From the NCBI RefSeq assembly GCF_036417845.1, contig NC_089984.1, positions 5,952,001 to 6,016,000 on the forward strand: a stretch of DNA of 64,000 nucleotides, in the 5' to 3' direction. Of the stretch, positions 50,831-60,600 are shown in pieces. The notes beneath the pieces are model-generated. The model was not told the origin of the DNA, did no database searches, and saw only the letters and a program-made list of their open reading frames with translations. This DNA is from Apteryx mantelli (Eukaryota; Chordata; Aves; Apterygiformes; Apterygidae). The translations under genes and the position numbers were made by a program. Each line of letters opens with the position of its first letter. Position 1 is the first letter of the stretch.

Positions 50831-51477
50831 ACACGAGAAGGCCAAGCCCGTCCCGGGCAGAAATATTCCTTGCTGGAGGCTCCCAGGTGCGGAACAAGAC
50901 GCCGACCTCTCGGGGGTTGCCACTGGGAAAAAGGCAGCACGGCTCCAGCGGATGTTGGCAGCAGGTTGTCACCAGGGCCAGCTGCTGCCGGGGACCTTTC
51001 CGGTGCGATAAATCTGCTTTTTCCCTGCGCGGGGAGGAGGAGGAAGGCCCAGGGCTGCCTTCAATTCCCGCGCAGGTCTGCGATGAAACGTCTCCCCATG
51101 GGAACCGGGAGAAACGACAGAAATGGAGAAAGAAAGAGTCTTTCCTCCGCGCTGGGTTTCTTCCGCCTCCCTGCACCAGCCGCGGGAGCGGAGGGCAGCT
51201 CCTCATCCTGAAAGGATGGAGAAAAACAGCAGGGCCTTGAACCCTCGGAAGAAGTCCGGCACCAAGCCGACCTCGGTCTCGTTACCTGGCCGCCGCGGGA
51301 AGCCAGCAGCAACCGAAGCGATTTCAGCCCCGGCTTCCTCACGGAGCAATTTGTCCGAGCGTCCTTGCACGGCACCCGTCCCGCTCCGCAGTCCCCCCAC
51401 TGAAATGGGAACGGTAAACACGCCAGCCTAAAAGCGAAAATCTGTAGCTGTTTTCTTACAAAACAACACCACGCGCT

Positions 51478-51498
51478 TGGCTTTTAGCGTAAAAGCCA
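51478..51498. other. Perfect inverted repeat, 9-bp arms, 3-nt loop
   Basis: Arms TGGCTTTTA and TAAAAGCCA flank GCG. A related TAAAAGC segment lies about 45 bp upstream. It does not have the six-bp stem and four-nt loop of the histone 3' stem-loop and is not followed by a T run, so no terminator or RNA element is claimed. Confidence 0.6.
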
Positions 51499-52109
51499 GA
51501 GGCAGGCTCCCACCATCGCCTGTTTTACCTGAACGCCGGCGCGCATGGGAAAGGGAGGTGCACCTTCATTCACGAAAATGTACATCAAGGGGCCAAAACC
51601 TGACATTTGTCCTCGACGTCCCCGCGGGCACCGCGATGTCTCCCCCCACAGCAGAAAGGGAGGTTCAGTCCCCGGGCGAATCCTGGCCCTTTTCACGCCG
51701 TCCTGGGGGAAAAACATGTTGCACGAGTGGGTTACGGCATTGCAATCCCGAGGGCTGCAGAAAAGAAAGCAGCAGAGGAAGTTTCCCCCCAGAACGAGGA
51801 GAAATTTCGCCTTTCCCATGTCTCCTTTTTTTCCCCTCCGTTTGTAATAAAAGCGAATTGGTGCCATGGTACAACGATGGCTGGGACACGCAGTGATACC
51901 TCACCGCTCGTTTTCCTAGAAAGGAGAGATCAAATTTCATGGGATGCGATTCAGTGTCTGAAATTAGAAATTAAGGCCCTTTCGAAGAGGGGCTCGAGGC
52001 TGCAACGCGAGCTGCCCGCGGGCACTAGGCTGCCCATGTCGAACCCACCGAGGCTCCGCGGGAATCACTGCCTTCCCAATGCCCTGATTAGAGAGCCTAG
52101 GGCTCTTGC

Positions 52110-52225
52110 TCTCTTTTCTTGCGTTCTTTTCTTTTCTTCTTTCCTTCCTTTCTTCTTTCTTTCTTGCATTTTTTTCTTGCATTCTTCCTTCCTTTTTTCC
52201 CCTTTCCTTTTTCTCTCTCCCCTCC
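52110..52225 (+). repeat. Long polypyrimidine tract
   Basis: For about 115 nt the plus strand is almost purely C and T, made of CTTT, TTCC and CT units with a few interruptions such as TTGCATT. Such mirror-like pyrimidine tracts can form triplex structures. Open frames across it are artefacts of composition. Confidence 0.8.
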
Positions 52226-52428
52226 TGTGATGCTAACTTCTGTTTTTGTGTGCCACGGAGGAAGCCAGCACATTGAATTCAGGGAGGTGCACTGGAAGCG
52301 ATATGAAGGATGGACTGTCACAGCAGCAGTGGAGCACGTATGTTTTTCCTATCTTGATTGAGGGGAGATTTTCCTGTTAGGACTTCTACAGGCATCTAGG
52401 ATGACAACCGGGAGCTCCTGCCACGGCG

Positions 52429-52535
52429 TTGCTGCCTGACCCAGGGCAAGGTCCTCCCTGCACGTCGGCTCCTCCATCTGCACTCCGAGGATCACGCTCA
52501 GAGGGATGCCGTGATTAACATTTATAAAGCACTCC
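52429..52535 (+). mobile_element. Second MIR-like SINE fragment, more diverged
   Basis: The order of motifs follows MIR: 'ctgcctgacccagggcaagg', then 'ctcctccatctgcac', then 'gtgattaacatttataaagc'. Similarity is by eye, with several substitutions and a gap, so this assignment is weaker than the copy near 48.75 kb. Confidence 0.4.
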
Positions 52536-53706
52536 CCCGGGGGGAAGGTTGCTCCAGCACCAAGTGGAGCTTGTGCAAATAAATATTGTCACTGCGGGTA
52601 GACTGCCAGGAAGATATTGCTTCTGCAAGGGACCTTGCTCCGCTGCCCCCCGAAATACGGTTCCCCGCAGCCCGCTGCCCCTGGCTCAGACAACTGACGG
52701 CTTGTCGGCGCGGGAGCTGCAAGCGCGCAGCGGAAATATCTCTCCTAACGCTTTGTAAATGTTATGAGCAGCAAGAAAAATAAACCTTTCCGCCGGGGTT
52801 TAGTTTGCAAAGCCGATAAAGAGCTAACGCGCGCAGGCTGTGCTCCCCCGGCTAGCTGGGAACGTCAGTCTGCACGCGGCAGAGCTGGAGGGCAGCCTGG
52901 GCAGGAGAGAGAGGAGGAGACGGCAGGATATCGATAATCTCCTGAAACAGGCAGATTTAGTGGTGTTGGGAGACCCCGTATAGATCCCAGCAGGCCTGTC
53001 CACGGCAGCTCCCGTGGCCACCACAGCTTCCCACTGCGGCAGGCTGGGAAGAGGTTGACTCGCTGTAACGTATCATTAGGGATTTGCATGAGTTACGGAA
53101 AGGGAACAAGGACATCGTGTGCCACATGCATATAACAAGATCATAAGCAGAAGCATATGAAGTAATGAGAAAATCAATGTTTATGGAGCAAATAAAAAGG
53201 GCAATTTCCAGAAGATAACTTCAATGCAGACGAGTTCTAGACACGTAGCACAAAAAATGGAGAGAATGAGCCCGAACATCTCTGCTTTAGGATGTTCTCT
53301 GCACTGACACGGTGGGAAAACAACCCGGATGGACTAAGAAATGCTGGTTACTGGATTTCCTCGGTGGCCAGCCAGTCCCACGGGCAGACACGACTCCAGC
53401 GCTTCCATTCTCCGTTGGCTACCTGTAACAAGTAATGCAGGCAACAATGATTTTGGCTTGGACCGTGGACCAAAGAACGGCATATAACCAATACCGGCTG
53501 CGAGAGAAGCTCATTGATCGCAGCAGGGAAACATGAGGGGTTTCACCAAGGCCGGGGCGCTTTTCAGGGCTCCTCTTGAACAAGGAGCGTTTCGGGAATG
53601 GGGAGCCATTGCTTGTCGGAGAACGCCGGCCACGGGAGACGGGAGGGACGGAAGGCGTCACAGTGCCCACCCGCCTAGCAAAAAGCCTCAGCGCAACTGC
53701 AGCACC

Positions 53707-53822
53707 CCAACACCCTGTACAGAGGCCTTTAACACCCTAAATATAGCTACCTTAGACCCCATATACAAGCCTTCCAGACCCTATATATTGGTACCTTAGA
53801 CCCTGTGTAAAGGCCCCTCAAG

Positions 53823-53863
<41 letters not shown>

Positions 53864-54050
53864 CATACCCTAGACTGTATAGAGGTCCCTCTGGCCTTCT
53901 ATACAGGTACATTAGGCCCTGTATACAGGCCCTCAGGCCCAATATATAGGTACCCTGGACTCTGTATACTGGCCCTTCAGGCCCTATATAGGTACAGGCC
54001 CCTTGGGCTCTTTACATATAGGTACCTTAAACCCTATGTATAGGCCCCTC
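53707..54050. repeat. Degenerate 44-bp minisatellite with palindromic half-units
   Basis: About eight degenerate units of roughly 44 bp were recognised by eye. Each unit has two half-units of about 22 bp: one like CCCTATATATAGGTACC and one like CCCTGTATACAGGCCCC. The core of each half is palindromic. A pure TA run (53826-53856) has grown inside one unit. The array stops at the edge of the CpG island. The open frame across it is a repeat artefact. Confidence 0.8.
53826..53856. repeat. (TA)n microsatellite inside the minisatellite
   Basis: A 31-nt pure TA run is followed by an imperfect GTATATACATA tail. It sits within one unit of the surrounding array and probably arose by expansion of that unit's TATATA core. 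Confidence 0.9.
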
Positions 54051-54275
54051 GGGCGCAGCTGCGGCTACGGGGCAGTTGGGCCGCACGCCCCGCCCCCTGG
54101 CCGGCAGGCCCCGCCCCCTGGCCGGTACGGCACGCCCCGCCCCGCCCCGCCCGACCCCGCTTTCCGTCCGCCACAGTCCCGGCGTGCCTCCGCCTGTGGA
54201 AGGGCGGCCACGGCCGGGGGAGCCGCTCTGCGCGTCGGTGTCGGTGCCCGGGGAGGCTGCCGGCGGCGGGCTGAG
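54050..54275 (+). promoter_or_regulatory. MICU1: Divergent CpG-island promoter and non-coding first exon, probably MICU1
   Basis: A CpG island starts just after a minisatellite. It contains two 21-bp repeats with a CCCCGCCCC box (about 54087-54126) and a run of CCCCG boxes at 54134-54151. A plus-strand exon end is marked by CTGAG then GTGAGC, the donor GT being at 54276. No convincing coding start is seen before the donor, so the exon looks like 5' UTR. In vertebrates the gene transcribed divergently from MCU is MICU1, the EF-hand protein of the intermembrane space that gates the uniporter, and its first exon is non-coding. The gene name is assigned by synteny only; the first coding exon, expected to begin MFRLNSL-like, was not found in the remaining sequence. 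Confidence 0.5.
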
Positions 54276-54650
54276 GTGAGCGGGCGGCGGGGCCGGGGCC
54301 GGGACGCCGCGGCTGCTCTCCGGCGAGGCTCCGCTCGGCAGGAGCCGGGCCTGGGACGGGCCGGGCTGGGCCGGGACGGCGGAGCGTTTCTCCCTCCGCG
54401 GGTCCAACTGCCGCTAACGGCCGCCCTCGCGGGCGGGTGGGCGGCGCGCGCCGGGGCCCGGCCGTTGGCGGGGGGGGCGGGGCCGCACCGGCCGCCGCCG
54501 CGAGGGGCCCGGCAGCCGCTGCCCGCTGTGGGCCGGTGTCCGCGGCGCTGCCGGGCCCGCTGCCGGGGCGGGGAGGTGCCGCGGGTCCCTTCTCGGGCGG
54601 CCTGTGGGAGCTCGCGTGCGTGTCCGTGGGGCTGCGGCCTCAGCTCGCAG
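54050..54650. other. CpG island at the divergent promoter
   Basis: CpG dinucleotides are dense from the end of the minisatellite at 54050 to about 54650, with further GC boxes after the donor near 54478 and 54570. The island is sharply bounded by an AT-rich repeat on the left and AT-rich intron on the right, as expected for a promoter. Confidence 0.75.
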
Positions 54651-57600
54651 CGCTCAATAAAGCTTCCCTGCCCCAGTATGCCTTGTCTCCTTGCTTTCTT
54701 TGCCAAATCACCTTTTCTTTCTTGCCTAACAGCCTTCAGGACAAAGCCAAAAGCTTTGAAAATCAAGGTAATAATCACCCAGCACCCAGGCGTTATTTAA
54801 GTGGTGGTAAATCGCTTGATTGCTACTTGTCCCAGTAACCAAGAGTAACCGAGAATAGTTCTGTAAAGATGAACACGTGTGTGCATAGATGTGTACTTAC
54901 TGTCAAATGAGCTATTTTGGGTCTTGGCTTTTTTTTTTTTTTTTCTTTCACCCCTGTGGAGTCAGAACTTTATTTTCAAAACAAAATTCCTTTTGCTTAG
55001 TACTCATAGTCCATACAGACTTCCAGCACCTCAGCCATGTTGAGCTTTCTTCATTTGACTGTTCTGAAATACTGAAGGTTAAAAGCCTAATAACTTCCCT
55101 GCATCTTAAAAGGTACAGAATTAAAGTCCCAAGAACTTGAAAATGCGGATGATGGAGGGGAGCTCCTGGCAGCCTTTTGGTTCCACTGACTTAGGGGGTT
55201 GCAAAATGCTGGAGGATAGCACTGGTTTTGCATGCAGCCAAGGCTGTTTGTGTATTGCCCTGAATTTGCTCTTAGAGAACCTGGACTTTACATATAAATA
55301 ACTATATGGATATTGGGAAGACTGGCATTAAAACTGAAATTCTATATAGAAGCCAAGTGTTATCTATGATGTTTGTTTTTGCTCTGATTTGGTAACTTAA
55401 GTATATAAAGAACTTGGGACCCAGTAAAAAGTTTTTTTTAAAAAAGTCAATGTGAGATCTAAAATTAGCTTTTTTTTCTCTCTTGCATGTTATTTACTAT
55501 CGTAAAAGCTTTTTGTAGTTGAAACCATGCTGTCCGATTCTTGGCAACTCCTGGTACTTAATAAATGGTTTTATTGATGTGCAAGAAGCAGGCAAAAGCA
55601 CTTGGGTTTTAGCTGTACTGTCTGTATGCCCTAAGCATTGTCTGTAAACAGTTGCGATGCTGCCATGGAGCAGGTAAGATGCATGGATGAGTATTATGCT
55701 TCTCTGATGCACAACAATACAGAATGTTATTTCCCAACATTGTGGGAAAGCAGATGGATATTTAATGGATATTGTTTACTGGGGCTTCCTGATGTTCTGA
55801 GGCATTTAGGTGCTATTGCAGTGTAAGTAATTAATGGTAATGTAGTGGCTGCTCTTTGAAAGATGGGGGAAAAAGGTCTTAATAGGTCTTGCAGTGTATT
55901 CGGAAATGAAGTTTTATACGATAACAGCCGTGCTGGCAAAATAAGCCGTAGGCGTATGGCTTTTCCATCTCCTGGGCCCTTCTCATGCCCAGTCATTTAA
56001 CACTGTAGCAGTAGTACATATTATAATTTATTTATTTATTTTTAATAAGCCTTAAGGTTTGTACCTAGATTACAGTGCTCAGATATGACTATTGTAAAAG
56101 TTGTATTTAAAGGAATGACTGCATCTCTGTAGTCCAGCAGGCATGACAGACATGAATCTGGATTAAGTAGAGGCTAAAAGAAGTCTGTGCGGATACAGAG
56201 GAAGGTGGTTAGGACTCACGTTCAGGGACTTCCAGGCGGAGGGACCTAGTGCCTCACTGTACGACTCCTGTCATGTTTCGCTTTGTCCCAAAACCGGTAA
56301 GGTGAAAACACTGCTGAAGGCTGTTGGCTGTACAGCAGCGAAGCTCTGTGTTGCCTCCCCTGTGGAGGCTGCCTCCACGAGGAGCGATTGGGAGCTGCGT
56401 GTCGGCTGTTAGGTGGCTCCAGCCCAGGCAGTGTCCCTGAGGGGGAAGAGCACAACTTAAAGAGTGTGAGTACATGCAGTATGGATGCCTATCTGGTACA
56501 TTTAGCTGACATCAGTTAGGAAAGTACAATTGCTTGTACCATCAGCTCATGATGAACGCTTGCCCAAAGCTGTTTGTGTAAGGCCAAGAACCTAGAAATC
56601 CCTCTGGAAAATTGGTCTTATCTCTACAGTCATCTGACTTGTATTCTTAAAAAAAACATTGCTGAAGGAACAGTTAAAGCTTGCTCTAAGAACAAGCTTA
56701 AAACACGCAATTTGTTATTCCATCTGACTTGTTCTTAGGATGGCGAGTTGACTTAGCATTGGGGGGGTTTTTGTTCTGTATTTTGTGTGTTATACCTTAG
56801 ATAAAAGTTAGAATAGAAAAAAAAAAAATTCTTGTGCCGTCAGTCTTTGGACTTCTCTGCTAGAAAAGTTAGAGGAGATGGAAGGAAGGGGCAAGGAGAA
56901 GCAGGAGGGGGAAGAATAATAGATCCCTTTGTGTTACGTAACACAACTGTGTTTAGTCTCTTCACTTCAGTTTTGATTTATTTTTGTTGTTACTGTAGGT
57001 AACTGCTAACAGTGTTTCCAGCACTACATGATTTGTTGCTATATTTTATAGCCTGTGTCAAAACAACTGTTCTTAATTGGGTTTTGTTAAATAAGTTTAA
57101 CTTCACTGGCTATCCAAACTGTATTTGGTGTGCAGTCTATCTTTGGAAAGCCCTTCAGTCTGAACTTGTGTTAATAAACTGTTGAGAGTATAACGGCCTG
57201 ATTTTTATCATGATTTATCTATACCATATTTGCCTTTGGTTTAATGAGTTACTTGGGAAAGACTTGAGTGAGGGCAGCGAGATCTAATCCGTCTTGAACT
57301 CCTTTAGAGTGTGTATACACCCTTGTAGACACCAGCACAGTTGTCCTCTTCAGCATTAATGTTTGGGGAAAGTTTCTTCCTGGGTTTTTGTTTTCTTTTT
57401 TGCCCCCCCCTCCCCCTTTGAGAGGCATTCAATATACTTTTCTGTGCATTGAGGAAGGGGGAACAATTCTAGCAATTCTAGGTGCTGCGGTGCTCTTAGG
57501 GAATTGATACATGTAGGAGAGGTGACTGGCACTGCTATTTGCTGCAGAGCTGTCCCTGTGGCTGCCTCTCGCAGACCTTCCTGGCCAAGCAGGAAGGAGC

Positions 57601-60600
57601 TGTGCATGTCTGCTGGGGTCTGTTCGATGGCACTTCTCCCCTTGGAGCTTCGCGAGGCATCTCTCGCGCACAGAGCGAGAGCACGCAGCGGGCAAAGACT
57701 TTAAAAATGACTGCCTTAAGGATGAATAAATACATTATTTATATTAGACTTGAGAGGTTTTTCTTAATATAGTGGGCTCTGCCTTGGTAACACCTTGTGG
57801 ATTTATTGCACACGCTTCCTCCTTTTTGTTTACTTGAAGTTTACGGTCCCAGTTCATCAAAACGCTGCTTGGAGCGTGGTGTGCGGAGAGCTCAGGCGCG
57901 TGTTATAGCGTTAAGCAGCCTGACCGTTTTCCCTGACAAAACCACCCTGAAGTCAGAGGGCTGTAGAAGCTGCACTGATGAAGACTTTGAGGAGCTTCCT
58001 GATGCTGCTCTCGACTCACGTGCCTGCTGTGCCAGCGTGCGACTGTCGCAGGGTAGCCTTCTGCGAAGGGGTAGCCTGGCTTTCCATGTGATTACGGAGC
58101 TGGTGGGCATCCACAAGGCAGAAAGTGCTAAGCAGTCCAGCATGGAGAGACACTGTTTAGCCAGGCCCACCAGCTAGGGTGGGAAGAACAAACAAGGCAG
58201 GATTTCTTGAGGCTTTTTCCTCTAGGAACTTGAGTGTACTGGCTTCAGACAGCTTTCAGCTTTATCAGCTGCATAACTTCTTCTTTTTTCCTTCCCTCTC
58301 TCTTCTCTTGGCTTTATTTGGTTGAGATGTGAGTACTACGTATGATGTGAATACTGGGGATGATATGTGTGAGCACTAACAAGTGCAGCATGACTGCCAG
58401 GAGAGAAATTGTGTGAAACGCGCTGCTAGAAGTAAAGAGCTGGAATCTTTACTGTGGGTTGTGGAGGGTCTTGTCTTTTTTTTTTTCTTCTTTGTTTTTT
58501 TTTTCTTCCTCCCCTTCTACATTCTTGGAGCAAAACCTTACAGTTGCCAAGAAATAATTTTCTGTGTTCTTGTGGCATAACTGCTTAACACACCTACATA
58601 AACTGGGAGCTAATAAAATACAATGCACTATAGGCAAGGCTGGTATTGCTGCCTGTTGGCGTGTGTGTGTCTGAGCATCATATGGCCCTGCTTTCGGTTG
58701 CTTTTAACTGTGCTGAACTAATCATCTGGCTGATCTTTTCCCTTACAGCTGCCCGGCTTGGAGTTGTTATTATTCTGAAGTGTTCTTCCAGGATGAACAG
58801 CAGTAGGGAAATACTTTGCCTATTTGCAGTGTTAAGTTGTGCTGGCTTTTCTCTTGGGAGGCTCTGGCAGCTTTGGCTGGAGGAAGGAAGGAGGTATGGG
58901 AACGAGCTGTGGAAAAGCTGTGTGGTCTGGAGCTGCCTGGGAACCCAACCCCACTGTAGCCATGTTCATAGAATAGATTAAAAAAAAAAAAAAAAAAACT
59001 GAACTCACTCTTTGTATGTGTTCAGTAAAAACTTGATTGAACATAGTGAGGTATCTTAAGGGGGAAAAAAGCCAACTAAAGATGCTCACATTGTATGCTT
59101 TGTCCATCTGGAGCAACTAAGTGTCTTGCCCAGCCCAGGGTTGTGAAGCAGATGTGTACCGGCTTCGTTGCTGCACGTTTCCCTGGGAGGCTGGAGGGGG
59201 CACAGGCCAGCGGTTCACGCAGCAACGTCTTGCACAGTGTAGCTGCTCCTAGAAGAGAACATAGAGGGTCCTGTGGCTTATAAGCATCCTCTTAAATTTT
59301 CTGGTGTTCAGTGGTATGTTAGTGAGAGTCTAATGAAAGTACTCAACAGTGGATTTGAAGCTCATATAACCTGTGTGTTTTGTTTATACATGGAAACTGT
59401 TCTTTAAGTGACCCTTTTGCTGCAGAAATTATTGTGATATTCATTACACTTCCTGTTCTAAAGAAGTTTAAATTTGATGCTCTGGAGGAAAATGAAGGGT
59501 GTGACTTGCTCGCATCCTTAACTTCTGCCTGCTTGGGTCTCTGAGGTTCCTCTGGTGTCGTGTTAGTCATAGCGTAACTTCCCCTTAGGAGGGTCCTGTC
59601 GCGCCCTTCAGTCTGATGCGGTCGGGATCCTGAATAAGCTGCTGGCGGTGGTCTTGGAGGAGAGCTTGTCCTGTTCTCCTTGAGTAGACTAACAGGACAA
59701 CCTGCAAGACTTACAAATTGTTTCAAATCTCAAAAGGCCTAGGGATAAGCATTATAGGTGTTTGGGAGATTAAAGTCTTTTAAAGGTATATGGTTGAGTT
59801 TGTCGTTAATACCAGTCCATTTCATGTTTATTTTGCCTCTCTTTGACAGTATGTGTAAACTGTACTTGTTATGGGTTAGCAAAGTACTGCAGTGTTTGAT
59901 TTATTGATACCACAGAGCAATTTTTCATCAATATTTAGATATTTATAGATTTAGAATGCAACCCACTCAAAACCTGAAGTCAATTTATCTGCCTTCTCTT
60001 TCTTCCCCAGAGCCCTGGGAGATATCTGTGACATGTATCAATGCAGTCACTTCAAGTTGGCTTTTTTCATCTTGGGAAGGGGATGGAAGTTGCACTCTTG
60101 TCATCTCTTTATAGCAATCTTGATATTTGCTGTATTCTTTTGAACAGAAAGAGAATAAGCCTTGCTTTGAAACAATATCCTGTAAGCATTACATTTTTCA
60201 GGCAATATTCGAGGGAGTCATCAGTTGTGTTTAGATCTAGAATCTAGAAACACTTTTTCTCATTTCTTAAGCAAAATGTCAGATGTGTAGAAGTCAGGTT
60301 TATTATAAAAACATGTTGATAGAGGCCGTTCCATTTGCTGCCATAACATTTCTTGAAATGGACTGAGCTGGGTTATAGAAATACTTGTTTCATTCTTGCC
60401 AATTTTCCAGTGGCCCTGCTGGCAGGAGCCCGAGTGAACGCTAACACAGTGTTTTAACACAGCTGTCCAGAGTCCGCTCGCTGAAATCGTGCTGGGAATG
60501 CTTGTGTACCGCAACAAAAACCTGTTTGTTAATTGGACAGGTGCTCTGTGCTCCCCGCCTGTTGGGACTTTGCAGGGGTCATAGTAGTGAAGAAGCATCT

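Larger units (their letters stand above)
47531..53700. other. Inter-promoter interval between MCU and the divergent gene
   Basis: This interval of about 6 kb has intermediate to high CpG density throughout, clearly above the introns on either side. It contains a short TA/TG microsatellite (47718-47743), MIR-like SINE cores, homeodomain- and MEF2-like AT motifs near 50.5-50.8 kb, a perfect hairpin at 51.48 kb and a long pyrimidine tract at 52.1 kb. Open frames of up to 240 codons occur on both strands but have no start context, splice signals or recognisable protein content, so none is called as a gene. Confidence 0.55.

Noticed and set aside
51607..52230. Plus-strand 207-codon open frame
   Set aside because: Its C-terminal third is translation of the polypyrimidine tract (Phe/Ser/Leu repeats); no gene structure is seen.
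49058..53089. Two exact POU octamers (ATTTGCAT) at 49058 and 53082
   Set aside because: At least one more occurs in the intron near 18755, and this number is close to chance for the window length.
53855..54043. Repetitive Tyr/Pro/Leu protein-like frame
   Set aside because: It is a direct translation of the minisatellite.
54640..54670. AATAAA near 54655 as a polyadenylation signal
   Set aside because: It lies just inside a presumed first intron, without an upstream gene end, and AATAAA is frequent in this sequence.
54003..54800. Long open frames on both strands across the 54-kb CpG island
   Set aside because: They begin in the minisatellite or run through the splice donor at 54276; composition is that of GC-rich non-coding DNA.
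58930..59000. Poly-A run after a TCATAGAATAG word as a retroposon tail
   Set aside because: No body of a SINE, LINE or processed gene copy could be recognised upstream.
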